A stretch of 64,000 nucleotides of DNA, taken from assembly GCF_000178975.2 (NCBI RefSeq), contig NC_015064.1, positions 558,001 through 622,000 of the forward strand, given 5' to 3'. The DNA is from Granulicella tundricola MP5ACTX9 (GTDB lineage: Bacteria; Acidobacteriota; Terriglobia; Terriglobales; Acidobacteriaceae). Every line of letters starts with the position of its first letter. Positions within the stretch are counted from its first letter, which is position 1. Positions 1 to 8,951 of the stretch are shown here, piece by piece. A program made the position numbers and the translations under genes. Under the pieces are notes generated by a model. It did not search any database and had not been told where the DNA came from. It saw only the letters and a list, made by a program, of their open reading frames with translations.

Positions 1-167
1 ATCTGCTGTCAGACCTCCTGGAAGACGAATCTGGCCAGGACCTGATCGAGTATGCGCTGGTGGCCGCTCTGATCGGCCTGGGGGCCGTCGTTGCGATGAA
101 CGGCTTCTCAACGAAGGTCAAGACCGCCTTCAATTCCGTTGGAAGCTCACTGACGAATGCACTTTAG
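1..167 (+). CDS. Flp/Fap-type IVb pilin, 3' part only
   Basis: The first complete codon is at base 3 and the reading frame runs 54 residues to TAG at 165-167; the start lies left of the window. The visible part contains ESGQDLIEYALVAALIG, the pilin hallmark: a Glu/Gln-rich stretch with the Glu-Tyr pair, followed by one hydrophobic helix. A short amphipathic tail ends in SSLTNAL. Flp pilins are processed by a prepilin peptidase and assembled by the Tad secretion machine for surface attachment. No tad/cpa genes are in the window, so they would be to the left or elsewhere. The tail is typical in length, so the gene looks intact at its 3' end. Confidence 0.85.
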   Translation, partial: LLSDLLEDESGQDLIEYALVAALIGLGAVVAMNGFSTKVKTAFNSVGSSLTNAL

Positions 168-186
168 TTCCAGATTTACATAGTTT

Positions 187-207
187 GGGGGATATCGGCG
201 GTCCCCC
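187..207 (+). other. Small hairpin between the pilin gene and DUF192 gene
   Basis: GGGGGA at 187-192 pairs with TCCCCC at 202-207 around a 9-base loop, 20 bases after the pilin stop. There is no T-run, so it is not a canonical intrinsic terminator. It could stabilise the pilin mRNA 3' end or weaken read-through into the next gene. Only the pairing is seen; the role is inferred. Confidence 0.3.
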
Positions 208-247
208 GGCGCCCTCTATGATTTTCTCTGTAGATAGAGGAGTGTCC

Positions 248-637
248 ATGCAACTTCAGGACTCGAAGCACAAGAAGAAGTCGAATGTTCTTGTCATCAA
301 AGACGGCACCAAAGGCAACGTCATCTGCACCAACGGCAGCATGGCGAATACTTTTCGGACGCGTCTGTTCGGCTTGCTTGGCCGCAAAGGTCTTGCCGCC
401 GGCTCCGGGCTGCTCATCGAGCCATCCTCAGGCGTTCACACCTTTGGAATGTCCTTCCCCATCGACATCGTCAGCCTGGACCGCAATCAGCGGGTCGTCG
501 GACTGTCTCATAACACGCCTGCGTGGAAGATTCGCGGTCTCGGCCTGAAGACTCGCAGTGTCCTGGAGCTGCCTGCGGGCCGCATTCAGGAGTGCGAGAT
601 CGAGCACGGCGACCAGATCGTCGTTGAAGCGTGCTGA
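248..637 (+). CDS. DUF192 family protein
   Basis: Encodes 129 residues. The frame is open from a TTG at 185, but the ATG at 248 is preferred because GAGGAG lies at 237-242 just before it. The family core is visible: FRTRLFGLLGRKGL, then an 'HTFGMSFPIDIVSLD' segment, then 'SVLELPAG' and a 'GDQIVVEA' end. DUF192 proteins are small beta-rich proteins of about 110-130 residues with no firmly established biochemical role; many are exported. This copy has no signal peptide and begins with a Lys-rich tail. It follows the pilin gene by 80 bases, and in many genomes DUF192 genes sit beside Tad/Flp pilus genes, so a link to pilus biogenesis is plausible but not shown. Confidence 0.75.
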   Translation: MQLQDSKHKKKSNVLVIKDGTKGNVICTNGSMANTFRTRLFGLLGRKGLAAGSGLLIEPSSGVHTFGMSFPIDIVSLDRNQRVVGLSHNTPAWKIRGLGLKTRSVLELPAGRIQECEIEHGDQIVVEAC

Positions 638-788
638 GCAAACAGTATTATCGTCTTTCCGCTACCCGGCGCATGTAAACCGGTCTGGACTCATGCGGAA
701 GAGCGACCGAGCGCATCACAAGAGTTCAGCAAGACACACGTAAGAGCGCTCCGGCGTCAGACCCATACTGAGAAAGGAGCGGCGATTT

Positions 789-3251
789 ATGCAGGATGGC
801 GTACTCGTAATCATCTTGGCCGAACTCCTGGTTTTCCTGCTGTGGTCCATGAACCGCGGCCGATCCGACCTTCGATTTCGTTGCTGGTTTTTGGGATGGC
901 TGCTGGTACTGGTTCACTTTATCAGCCTGCTCTGGCATCCGGCCCCGGGCGTCTCGCTGCTATTGCGGCAGGCGCATATCGCGTACCTTGAGATCCTTGC
1001 CGGGCTGTGTTTCATCCTCTCTGACGCGGCAATCATCAATAGCAAACAACGCCTGATTCGCGGAGCCGTCTTTGGCACTCTGCCCGCGCTGTTCACCGTT
1101 CTGCTGATTCTTTTCTCCCCGGCCGATCGCTGGGCGCTCGGTTTCTCGCTGGTCGCCACCCACTCCGTCACATTCTTCCTGGTCTACAAGTACGCTGGCA
1201 AACGGCTGCAGCGTTTCGTTCCGCTGATGACCCTTTGCGTTCTCTTCGCGGGCTGGATGCTCGGCGCTCTCACCGTCGGAAGGTCAGAACTTATTCTTGC
1301 CAGCATCCCGGCGGAGATCTTCCTGATCAATGCGCTGCTCTTCCTGCAGAACTACCCCCTCAAGAGCCCCGGCAACCTGGCAACGATCACCGGCTTCATC
1401 CTCTGGGCCTGCAGCTCCTTCTTCACGATTGCGTGGCGCGAGAACGGAAGCCTGGACACGCTGTTTCCTTCCATCATCTATCTGCCGCAGTTCCTCGTCG
1501 CCATCGGCATGACGCTGATCGTCATTGAAGAGGACGGCGCCGCATCGCGCGAGCTTGCGCACGAGTACGAAGTTCTCTTCAACAACAATCCCAATTCGCT
1601 CTATATCTACGACCTGAGAACCCTCCGCTTCCTCAGCGTCAACTCAGCCTCGGCCAGGATGCATGGGTACAGCGCTGACGAGTTCCGCGGCAAGAAGCTG
1701 ACGGACATCGTCGTAGGCGACGCGCTTCCTGAGATTCTCGACGACATCCGCACGGGGCAGCCCCGTTCCAACCATCGCTCCCTTCATGCCAGGAGCGACG
1801 GCACGCTGATCCCGCTGAACGTCACCTCCTACAACGTCCGGTTCCGCGGACGCCTGGCCCGCATCTCGTTGGGTGAAGACCAGACCGAGCGCGAGCAGAT
1901 GCTCTCCCAGCTCATCTACCAGGCTGACCACGACCTGCTCACCGGCCTTCCGAATCGCCACCGACTGCTTCAGGCGCTGGACCGCGCGATGACGTCCATT
2001 ACGCCCGCCGCGCCGGGCTGCGCGGTGCTTATCCTGCAGATCGACCGCTTTGAGAAGATCAACGAGAACTACGGCCATCCTGTCGGCGATGCGCTTCTCA
2101 AGCAGGTTACGCAGCTTCTCTCCTCAGCCCTCAAGCCTACTGATGCCATCGGACGGACCGGGGGCCGCGAGTTCACCATCGTGCTGGCTGGCATTCTGAA
2201 CGGCGCGGATGCGGAAGGACGCGCGCAGAACATCCTTGAGCTCTTTGCCGACCCGCTCACGATCGAAGAACACAGCATCGAGGTCGCCATGAACATGGGC
2301 CTGGCGGTCTTCCCGGAGGACTCGGACGATGCGGTCTCCCTGTGGCGAGACGCGGCGCGCGCCCAGGCCCGCAGCCGCCAGCTCGGCGTGGAAGGCGTTG
2401 TGCGGCTCTCGCGCACGCATAGCCTGCAGGCGCAGGAAGACAGCCGCATTGAAGCGGTCATGCGCCGCGCCCTGCAGTACGGCGGCTTTGAGGTTTACTA
2501 CCAGCCCGTGCTGGACGCGAACCGCAAGCTCTGCGCCTTTGAAGCTCTGCTCCGGTTGCGCGAGGAGGACGGCACCATGGTCAGCCCGGCCGTCTGCATC
2601 CCCATCGCAGAGTCCACGGGGCTCATCATCCCGCTGGGGCGGTGGGTTCTCCGCGAGGTCTGCCGTCAGCTCAAGACCTGGCAGCTTAACGGCCTGCAGG
2701 TGGTACCCATTGCCATCAACGTCTCTGCGCTGCAGATCGTGCTGACGAATTTCTGCACAGATGTCGACGTTGCCCTGGAAGAGTTCGATCTCAAGCCGTC
2801 GTTCATCCACTTTGAGCTGACCGAGAGCAGCGTCATGCCGCGCGACTCGCTCGCGCTGGAGAACATGGTCAAGCTGGCGACGAACGGCTTCAGCTTCTCC
2901 ATCGACGACTTCGGCACGGGGTTCTCGTCGCTGGATCGTCTGCACAAGCTACCGGTCTCCGTCCTCAAGATCGATCGGACCTTCGTCTCGCGGATGCTGG
3001 ATCAGAACGGCACACTACCGATCGTGCGCACCATCATCTCCATGGCGCACGCCCTTCATCTCGGCGTGGTTGCGGAAGGCGTCGAGACTGAGGAGCAGCT
3101 TCAGATGCTGGCGGAGATGGGCTGCGACCAGTTCCAGGGATTCCTGTTCAGCAAGCCTGTCGAGGCGGCCCGCGCCGCGATCCTGCTCTCCCCCCGTGAA
3201 CTCTCTTCCGGCAGCCTCAACGCGCTGCCAGGCGCTGCTGCGGTGCGGTAG
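789..3251 (+). CDS. Membrane PAS-GGDEF-EAL protein; likely c-di-GMP phosphodiesterase
   Basis: Encodes 820 residues. The ATG at 789 follows AAGGAG at about 774-779. Residues 1-235 form several hydrophobic helices (a membrane sensor). A PAS-like domain spans about 250-365 (NNNPNSLYIYDLRTLRFLSV). A GGDEF-type domain at about 375-540 has the signature changed to GGREF at about 458-462, so cyclase activity is probably lost. The EAL domain at about 560-800 keeps the catalytic set: EAL at about 584-586, NVSALQ, FELTESSV, IDDFGTGFSSL, LKIDRTFV and AEGVETEEQL. The expected role is hydrolysis of c-di-GMP at the inner membrane, with the degenerate GGDEF domain possibly sensing GTP. The stop overlaps the next gene's start, suggesting translational coupling to the glycosyltransferase. 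Confidence 0.9.
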   Translation: MQDGVLVIILAELLVFLLWSMNRGRSDLRFRCWFLGWLLVLVHFISLLWHPAPGVSLLLRQAHIAYLEILAGLCFILSDAAIINSKQRLIRGAVFGTLPALFTVLLILFSPADRWALGFSLVATHSVTFFLVYKYAGKRLQRFVPLMTLCVLFAGWMLGALTVGRSELILASIPAEIFLINALLFLQNYPLKSPGNLATITGFILWACSSFFTIAWRENGSLDTLFPSIIYLPQFLVAIGMTLIVIEEDGAASRELAHEYEVLFNNNPNSLYIYDLRTLRFLSVNSASARMHGYSADEFRGKKLTDIVVGDALPEILDDIRTGQPRSNHRSLHARSDGTLIPLNVTSYNVRFRGRLARISLGEDQTEREQMLSQLIYQADHDLLTGLPNRHRLLQALDRAMTSITPAAPGCAVLILQIDRFEKINENYGHPVGDALLKQVTQLLSSALKPTDAIGRTGGREFTIVLAGILNGADAEGRAQNILELFADPLTIEEHSIEVAMNMGLAVFPEDSDDAVSLWRDAARAQARSRQLGVEGVVRLSRTHSLQAQEDSRIEAVMRRALQYGGFEVYYQPVLDANRKLCAFEALLRLREEDGTMVSPAVCIPIAESTGLIIPLGRWVLREVCRQLKTWQLNGLQVVPIAINVSALQIVLTNFCTDVDVALEEFDLKPSFIHFELTESSVMPRDSLALENMVKLATNGFSFSIDDFGTGFSSLDRLHKLPVSVLKIDRTFVSRMLDQNGTLPIVRTIISMAHALHLGVVAEGVETEEQLQMLAEMGCDQFQGFLFSKPVEAARAAILLSPRELSSGSLNALPGAAAVR

Positions 3252-4519
3252 TGGACGTCCATGGCTCGCCCACTGTAGGCCCACGTCACAAGGCAGGTCT
3301 GCCACCGGCCTTCCGGCTCATCGTCGCGCTGCTGCTCTTCTGCCAGATCTGCGCGTGCGTCGCCGGAGCTGGACCATCGCTTGGCGGCAAGGTCGATTTC
3401 CGCCCTTTCTATGCCTCCGGCACACTGATCCGGACCGGCCACGCCGCGCAGCTTTACGACTACAACGTCCAGCAGCAGGTGCAGAACGCTGTCGTGAGCC
3501 AGCGTGATGCGGCGTTGCCTTTTCTCTATCCACCCTTCGCCGCGCTGCTCTTTGTACCGCTCAGCCTGCTCTCGTATCGCAATGCATTCTTTCTGCTGCT
3601 CGTTCTCAACCTGGGGTGTCTGTATCTTGCAGCACAGCTCCTGCGGCCGTGGCTGCCGAGCTTCCGCGATCAAGGCCGCCTCACGCTGCCTACCGTCTAC
3701 GGCTGCCTCTTCGCCGTGTCGGTTGCGCTTATGCAGGGGCAGATCTCGTTTCTGCTGCTGCTCATCTTCTCCGGCGCCTGGATCATGCTGCAACGTCAGA
3801 AGCCCTTCGTCGCCGGCCTTCTGCTGTCGCTTGCGCTGATGAAGTTCCAGCTTGCGCTGCCGGTCTTCCTGCTCTTCCTGGTCTGGCGAAACTGGGCCGT
3901 TGTCTCAGGCTTCATCGCCGGGGGCTGCGGACTCTCCGCGATCTCCTTCGCCACCGTGGGTTGGGGCGGGCTGCTCAGTTACAAGAACAGCCTCACCGGC
4001 ATCGCTGCGCAGACCGCTACGAACGCCGTCCTCGCCAAGCAGCGGTTCGGCATGTTTCCGGTCGATATGCCCAATTTGCATGGGCTCTCGTACGGCCTTT
4101 CCCGCGGAGCGCACTGGGGCAATATCCTTGATGCCGTTCTCAGCGTTCTCATCCTGATCTTCGCGGCGCGTCAGAGGCCGTCGCTGCTCGTCGCCTTGCC
4201 TGCGGCGATGCTGGTCAGCTATCACATGCAGCCGCACGATCTGGTGCTGCTGCTGCTGCCACTATCATTTCTGGCGGATGATCTGGTTCAACGCCGCGCG
4301 CTCATGCGCCAAGGACAGATCGCCCTGCCCGCGCGGAGGCCCATCGACAAGACTCTGCTTGCCGCGTCGCTTCTGCTGATTCTTCCGCTGGCTGCCGTCT
4401 TCATGGCGAAGGGGCTGAACTATCTCATCGCCTTCACGGTTGCGGTCGTTATGGTCGCAGCGGCCCGCCGGGTGGCTCCTGCTGAATCAGGCGATGTTGA
4501 TCTGCCGGTCGTCGACTAA
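3251..4519 (+). CDS. GT87/DUF2029-type membrane glycosyltransferase
   Basis: Encodes 422 residues. The GTG at 3251 overlaps the TAG of the preceding gene by one base. The protein is almost entirely hydrophobic, with about ten predicted membrane helices. The extracytoplasmic segment DFRPFYASGTLIRTGHAAQ, followed by LYDYN and FLYPPFAALLF, is the usual GT87 pattern (DF...A...G..LYD...FxYPP). Characterised relatives are polyprenyl-phosphate-mannose-dependent mannosyltransferases of the GT-C fold, acting on lipid-linked or surface glycans. The Asp of DFRPF is the probable catalytic or metal residue by family analogy. The overlap with the PAS-GGDEF-EAL gene links it to c-di-GMP control. It converges with the next gene, and the two 3' ends overlap by 33 bases. 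Confidence 0.8.
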   Translation: MDVHGSPTVGPRHKAGLPPAFRLIVALLLFCQICACVAGAGPSLGGKVDFRPFYASGTLIRTGHAAQLYDYNVQQQVQNAVVSQRDAALPFLYPPFAALLFVPLSLLSYRNAFFLLLVLNLGCLYLAAQLLRPWLPSFRDQGRLTLPTVYGCLFAVSVALMQGQISFLLLLIFSGAWIMLQRQKPFVAGLLLSLALMKFQLALPVFLLFLVWRNWAVVSGFIAGGCGLSAISFATVGWGGLLSYKNSLTGIAAQTATNAVLAKQRFGMFPVDMPNLHGLSYGLSRGAHWGNILDAVLSVLILIFAARQRPSLLVALPAAMLVSYHMQPHDLVLLLLPLSFLADDLVQRRALMRQGQIALPARRPIDKTLLAASLLLILPLAAVFMAKGLNYLIAFTVAVVMVAAARRVAPAESGDVDLPVVD

Positions 4520-5707
4520 AGCTTCCGCGCCGTAGGCCATCACACGGTTCCGTCCCATGCGCTTGGCCATGTACATCGCCGAGTCCGCGCGACGCATGAG
4601 GGCCTCAAAGTCAGCGCAGTGCGGGTCCAGCGTCGCTACACCCACGCTTACGGAGAGATGGATTGCGGTGCCTTCATAGATAAAGTCCTTACTGTCCACT
4701 TCCAGCCGCAGACGCTCCGCCACCAGTTCGCCGCGGTCGAGTGGCGTTTCCGGAAGCAGGATCGTGAACTCCTCACCGCCGGACCGGGCCAGCAGGTCCT
4801 GGGTCCGCAGCACGCCGCGCACCTGCTGCACCATATATTGCAGGGCAGCATCGCCAGCCGAGTGACCGAAGGTATCGTTCAACTCCTTGAAGTGATCCAC
4901 GTCCAGCAGCAGCAGGCAGAGCGTATGGCCGGACCGGAGCGTACGTGCCACCTCTCGCGCACCTTCCACGCGGAGCGCACGGCGGTTCAGCGCGCCGGTC
5001 AGTGAGTCGGTCCGTGCCTGCTCCATCAACTCGCTCTCCAGCGCCGTGACAAAGAACCAGAGGTCGCACATGACCACGCAACTGGAGACAAACATCCCCG
5101 CAATCAGGGAATCGAGCCAGCGTGAATCATGGCGGGCCGCGGCGACCGCCCACGGGAGTGCGTAGTGCAGGTTCGTCAGCAGCGCACGGTAGAACGCGAC
5201 TGCCATCTCGCCCAGCAGAAAGACCGTCGTCCAACGTGAGACACGCAGGTACAGCCCGCGTCCGCGCCGCAGCAGCATCCATGCCGTCGTGCCGCACAGC
5301 ACGATGACCGGGATGTTGATCAGGTTGCCGATATAAGCGACGCGCGCGGCGTACAGTCCCGCGTACGAGACCATCATCACGGCGATGCAGACCATGGGCC
5401 AGCGCATCCGCAGCGAGCTCCTGGTCACAAACCAGCGCAATCCCAGCATCTGCAACACGAACGTCAGCAGGTACAGCTCATTGGCCGCCAGCGACGACCA
5501 GAGTGGGGAGATGCTGCCGTCCAGCCCTTGCAGAATCGTCTCCAACAACGCGACGACCAAGCCGGCCGAGAGCAGCGACAGGCCCTTGATCTTGCGGTTA
5601 TGCAAGGCCAGCAGCACGGCAAACGCCGTGTAAACCGTCATGAACGCAATATTCGCAAGAAAAAGGGTTCTGTAATCCATAGAGGGAAAATGTCCAACTT
5701 GGAACAT
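4487..5707 (-). CDS. Membrane-anchored diguanylate cyclase (GGDEF)
   Basis: Encodes up to 406 residues. ATG codons at 5707 and 5680 are both possible and neither has a strong ribosome site; the second begins directly before the first helix (MDYRTLFLANIAF). Residues 1-220 hold about six or seven membrane helices. The C-terminal GGDEF domain contains DSLTGALNRRAL, LLLDVDHFKELND and an intact GGEEF active site. An RTQD sequence five residues before GGEEF matches the RxxD inhibitory site, so product inhibition is expected. It should make c-di-GMP from two GTP at the inner membrane. It is convergent with the GT87 gene, so antisense overlap at the 3' ends is possible. Confidence 0.9.
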   Translation of the reverse strand: MFQVGHFPSMDYRTLFLANIAFMTVYTAFAVLLALHNRKIKGLSLLSAGLVVALLETILQGLDGSISPLWSSLAANELYLLTFVLQMLGLRWFVTRSSLRMRWPMVCIAVMMVSYAGLYAARVAYIGNLINIPVIVLCGTTAWMLLRRGRGLYLRVSRWTTVFLLGEMAVAFYRALLTNLHYALPWAVAAARHDSRWLDSLIAGMFVSSCVVMCDLWFFVTALESELMEQARTDSLTGALNRRALRVEGAREVARTLRSGHTLCLLLLDVDHFKELNDTFGHSAGDAALQYMVQQVRGVLRTQDLLARSGGEEFTILLPETPLDRGELVAERLRLEVDSKDFIYEGTAIHLSVSVGVATLDPHCADFEALMRRADSAMYMAKRMGRNRVMAYGAEALVDDRQINIA

Positions 5708-6092
5708 GGCGCGGCGGCGAGATATATCACCGGGGTCTACAGTGAGATGTATCTGAGTCCCGGAAGGCAGTATCCGAAGCTCATATCTGGAGCAGAATGC
5801 ACGTAAATGGCCGGGATCGGAAAATAATTCTTAGAAAGCGTAAAAGTAGCTGGACTTCGTGCCGCTTACTCGCAAGACGACAAGTCTGCAGAACGCAACT
5901 GGTGGGACTTGCAACAGCTTCACCTTACCCGTACGACGACGCGCCAGTTCTCGGATTGCAATCCTCGTCCCCACAAAGATAACGTGCTTTCCTAAAACGG
6001 CACGCACAATCCATGCGTCGCACCAAACAAGCAAACCTGGATGCCTTGAGCCTGGCGGGGTCATTCGCAGCCAGGCTCAACAGCGAGTCAGG
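5708..6092. other. Intergenic stretch with no supported gene
   Basis: About 385 bases lie between the start of the diguanylate cyclase gene and the stop of the DUF2235 gene. Open frames exist on both strands but have no ribosome site and no protein-like composition. The left part should carry the promoter of the cyclase gene. The right end carries the hairpin at 6046-6080. Confidence 0.5.
6046..6080 (-). terminator. Probable transcription terminator hairpin after the DUF2235 gene
   Basis: TTGAGCCTGGC at 6046-6056 and GCCAGGCTCAA at 6070-6080 form a perfect 11-base stem with a 13-base loop, starting 12 bases past the stop codon of the minus-strand DUF2235 gene. Only scattered T residues follow on the minus strand, so termination may be inefficient or Rho-aided. 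Confidence 0.5.
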
Positions 6093-7157
6093 TCAAGCCC
6101 AGCCTGGCTTCGTGTACGGCAGAACCGCAGCCACCGAGTATCCCGAAAGCTTGCCATCTTTCAGCGTGACATTCTCCGGTCGGTAGTCCTTTATGCCGTC
6201 AAGTCTCATCTGCACGGAGTTAGAGATCGTGGCATTCGGCGGAATGGTGCGGTGCTCCGGCAGACCCCATGGCAAGATCTTCCACTCGTCATGCGGATCG
6301 CCCGTCGCGTTGGCTGCCCCTGGAGTCAGATAGGTTTTCTCAGCTTCGGCGGAGAAGATCAGCCCGTTTTCCTTGGCCTTCTGCATCATCCAGCTCAAGG
6401 GGATATCAGAGAGACGGCTGTCCTCATAGCTTCCGCCCACATCGCAGTGCACCCCAGGGAAGAACACCTGTTCCAGGTTCGCGTCGTTTGGACGATAGCT
6501 GCCGTCGGCATTGGTCCACAGCGTGGGCTGAAACTGCGCTCGCCGCTCGTCGATCGAGACTGCGTGATAGGCCTGCGTCGTGGAGGGATGTAGCTTCGTA
6601 TCCAGGAACCCGAACTGCTTCTGGTTGAACATATTGAAGAAGATGCCCGGAATCCCCAGCGACCCCACCGTATCCCAGACCCCCACCATCTGAATCTTCA
6701 CCTCTTCCAACCCGTAGGCCGTCACCAGGGCAGCCTTCAGCGCGGCTTTCTTCGTTGCATCCGGCTCGCGGTACGCCGCAAAGATCCGCGGAACGGTGGA
6801 GTTGTCCAGGTTGATCGAAGGCACCCCAAACGCCGCGATCATTCCCGCCAGGCTCCGCGCCGTGTACGCGCCGCGGCTGAAGCCGAAGAGGTAGATCCTG
6901 TCGCCCGGATCGTATACGTTGCCCAGGAAGGCGTAGCAATCCTGCACCTTCTGGAAGAGTCCCTGGCCCATGGCACCGCCTGCCAGGTGGTCGAGCGGCG
7001 TGCCATCCGTCCCCACGCCGCTGTCGTAGTACTTCAACTGAGTCGGGTCATTGGTCAGGGCGCAGTAGAGCTTGCGGACGTTGGTATCGGTGACGGTGGA
7101 GGTATCGCCGTGCGGCGTGTTCCAAGTGCCGTCCGCGCAGAGGACAATGCTCTTCAT
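6093..7157 (-). CDS. DUF2235 alpha/beta hydrolase (Tle1-like phospholipase family)
   Basis: Encodes 354 residues. The ATG at 7157 has GAGG a few bases upstream. The N-terminus MKSIVLCADGTWN is the usual DUF2235 opening. The nucleophile elbow GFSRG sits in 'IYLFGFSRGAYTARSLAGM' at about residues 90-108. A later 'FPGVHCDVGGSYEDSRLSDI' segment supplies the conserved Asp and the family's GVHSDVGG-type motif. Members hydrolyse lipids or act as type VI phospholipase effectors of the Tle1 group. No VgrG, PAAR or immunity gene is adjacent and there is no signal peptide, so a housekeeping esterase role is as likely as an effector role. It stands alone between the cyclase gene and tRNA-Pro. Confidence 0.85.
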   Translation of the reverse strand: MKSIVLCADGTWNTPHGDTSTVTDTNVRKLYCALTNDPTQLKYYDSGVGTDGTPLDHLAGGAMGQGLFQKVQDCYAFLGNVYDPGDRIYLFGFSRGAYTARSLAGMIAAFGVPSINLDNSTVPRIFAAYREPDATKKAALKAALVTAYGLEEVKIQMVGVWDTVGSLGIPGIFFNMFNQKQFGFLDTKLHPSTTQAYHAVSIDERRAQFQPTLWTNADGSYRPNDANLEQVFFPGVHCDVGGSYEDSRLSDIPLSWMMQKAKENGLIFSAEAEKTYLTPGAANATGDPHDEWKILPWGLPEHRTIPPNATISNSVQMRLDGIKDYRPENVTLKDGKLSGYSVAAVLPYTKPGWA

Positions 7158-7302
7158 GTTTTCCTCTTCATCTTTGATTTTCTTGGGGGGCCGGGTGGAG
7201 CGTCATCCCGCAGGGGGACTATGGTGTGCCGCCGAAGTATACCGTTTGCCCAGGCGTAATGATGAGAAATTTTAAAGGGGGGAGAGAAGCAGGGAAGATC
7301 AA

Positions 7303-7379
<77 letters not shown>

Positions 7380-7421
7380 ACTCTCTCAAGTTTACCCCAT
7401 CCGCCCCCGGTAAGCCGAGCC

Positions 7422-7946
7422 TTACCGTCCACTTAGCTTGTGCAGGTCCATCCCGATCGTATGCAGGCCCCACCCGATCAGCACCAGCGGCACAAACATG
7501 AGTGCCGCAAGCACCACGCACACGCCCGCGATGAACAGCCAACTCATGCCCGTATGCCGCTCCGGAGCGTCGATCGATCCGCGCAGCAGCTTGTAGTTCC
7601 GCCGGTTTGCCTTCCAGCCAATGTCGAAGAGGTTCCCCAGGAACGGCACCGATCCCACCGCCGTCTCGATCGCCACATTGAGCACCATTCGGGCCACCGT
7701 GACGCGCGGCACGCCCCGCACCCAGGCCGCCACAATGATGATCGAAGACGCCAGCCCGCCCAGCACATCTCCCACCCCCGGAATGAACCCGACGATGCCG
7801 TCCAGCCCAAAGCGGATGGGCGTTCCAGGCACCCGGATAAAGTCATCCAGCAGGTGCGAGAGGAGGTCCAGGTGTTCGTCGTCGAACGCCTTACCGCCCC
7901 GTTTCGTCCGGGGAGAGAGCACTTCGGGTTTGGCGGTGATGGCCAT
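7422..7946 (-). CDS. DUF4112 family membrane protein
   Basis: Encodes 174 residues, starting at ATG 7946 with AAAGG upstream. The DUF4112 core is clear: LLDDFIRVPGTPIRFGLDG, then IVGFIPGVGDVLGG, followed by a small hydrophobic segment, 'RMVLNVAIETAVGSVPFLGNLFD' split over the middle, and WKANRRNYKLL. A strong C-terminal helix (about residues 133-160) is an addition beyond the core. The function of the family is unknown; the Gly/Pro-rich hydrophobic hairpins suggest membrane association. It lies between two tRNA genes and shows no operon partner. Confidence 0.8.
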   Translation of the reverse strand: MAITAKPEVLSPRTKRGGKAFDDEHLDLLSHLLDDFIRVPGTPIRFGLDGIVGFIPGVGDVLGGLASSIIIVAAWVRGVPRVTVARMVLNVAIETAVGSVPFLGNLFDIGWKANRRNYKLLRGSIDAPERHTGMSWLFIAGVCVVLAALMFVPLVLIGWGLHTIGMDLHKLSGR

Positions 7947-8033
7947 CTTCAGGCCTTTCTTCGTGCGGATCGCAGCGGATTCTTAGGGGAATAGATGCAT
8001 TTTCCGCGTGCGATGCTATACTGAACTCAATAC

Positions 8034-8109
8034 GGCGGCTATAGTTCAGTGGCAGAACGCCGCTCTGTGGCAGCGGATGTCGTGGGTTCGAAACCCACTA
8101 GCCGCCCCA
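8034..8109 (+). tRNA. tRNA-His (GUG)
   Basis: Complete cloverleaf with anticodon loop CTGTGGC (anticodon GTG). G at 8034 pairs with C at 8106 as the extra G-1:C73 pair specific to histidine tRNAs, and the seven-pair acceptor stem is 8035-8041 with 8099-8105. CCA is encoded at 8107-8109. The DUF72 gene starts about 40 bases downstream. Confidence 0.97.
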
Positions 8110-8150
8110 AAATCTTCCTCATCCCAGCAAGAACCCTCCCGGACAGACTC

Positions 8151-8951
8151 GTGCCGCGTTCCAAATCATCCGAGTCTGCCTCCCCGAAGCCGGGTCTCTT
8201 CCCGGAAACACCTCCTACAACTCCGAATCTCTTCGCCGGCACCTCCGGCTGGGCCTACCCCACGTGGAAGCCCGGGTTCTATCCCGCCAAGACCTCCGCT
8301 AAGAACTTCCTCGGCTTCTACGCCTCCCAGCTCAACTCGGTTGAGGTGAACTTCACCTTCCGCAAGCTCCCTACTGAGGCGCAACTCAATGGCTGGCTCG
8401 CCCAGACAGGCGAGGGCTTCCGCTTCAGCTTCAAGGCCCCCCAGCGCATCACCCACTTCAGTCGCCTGCGCGATTGCCACGAGCAACTCACCGAGTTCAT
8501 CGCTGCCCTGAAGCCCGCTGCTGATGCGGGCAAGCTCGGGCTGCTGCTCTTCCAACTCCCACCCAACTTCAAAGCAGATCCAGCCCGTCTCGCCACCTTC
8601 CTCGCAGACCCCGCGCTCATTGGCGCTCCGCCCATCGCCTTCGAGTTCCGCCACGAGAGCTGGTTCTCAGACGAGATCTACGCCGTCCTGCGCGCGCACA
8701 ACGCGGCCCTCTGCATCGCGGAGACCGACGACCTCAACACCCCGGAGGTCCACACCTCCGCCACCCACACGTCATTCCGTCTTCGCCGCGCCGGTGGCTA
8801 TAGCCCGGAAGAACTCGCAGTCTTCGCAATACGCTTCAAGGCTCTTGCCAAAGACCGCCAGGTCTACGCCTACTTCAAGCATGAGGACGAGCCCACCGGA
8901 GCCCTCAACGCCACTGCTTTTCTTGCTCTCGCATCCGGAGCCAAGGCCTGA
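8151..8951 (+). CDS. DUF72 family protein
   Basis: Encodes 266 residues from a GTG at 8151. The frame extends back through tRNA-His, which excludes the earlier ATG at 8049; no strong ribosome site is visible, so the start is tentative. The DUF72 pattern is complete: LFAGTSGWAYPTWKPGFYP, YASQLNSVEVNFTFRKLP, FSFKAPQRITHF, LLLFQLPPNFK, IAFEFRHESWF, and a 'VYAYFKHEDEPTGALNATAF' end. The family has a TIM-barrel-like fold and no settled reaction. The stop TGA shares an A with the ATG of the next gene, so the two are translationally coupled. Confidence 0.85.
   Translation: MPRSKSSESASPKPGLFPETPPTTPNLFAGTSGWAYPTWKPGFYPAKTSAKNFLGFYASQLNSVEVNFTFRKLPTEAQLNGWLAQTGEGFRFSFKAPQRITHFSRLRDCHEQLTEFIAALKPAADAGKLGLLLFQLPPNFKADPARLATFLADPALIGAPPIAFEFRHESWFSDEIYAVLRAHNAALCIAETDDLNTPEVHTSATHTSFRLRRAGGYSPEELAVFAIRFKALAKDRQVYAYFKHEDEPTGALNATAFLALASGAKA

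Noticed and set aside
6093..7157. Type VI secretion effector
   Set aside because: The DUF2235 gene fits the Tle1 family, but no VgrG, PAAR, Hcp or immunity gene is nearby; the call is kept at family level.
8039..8242. Minus-strand frame across tRNA-His
   Set aside because: Covers the tRNA antisense and the start of the DUF72 gene; no ribosome site.
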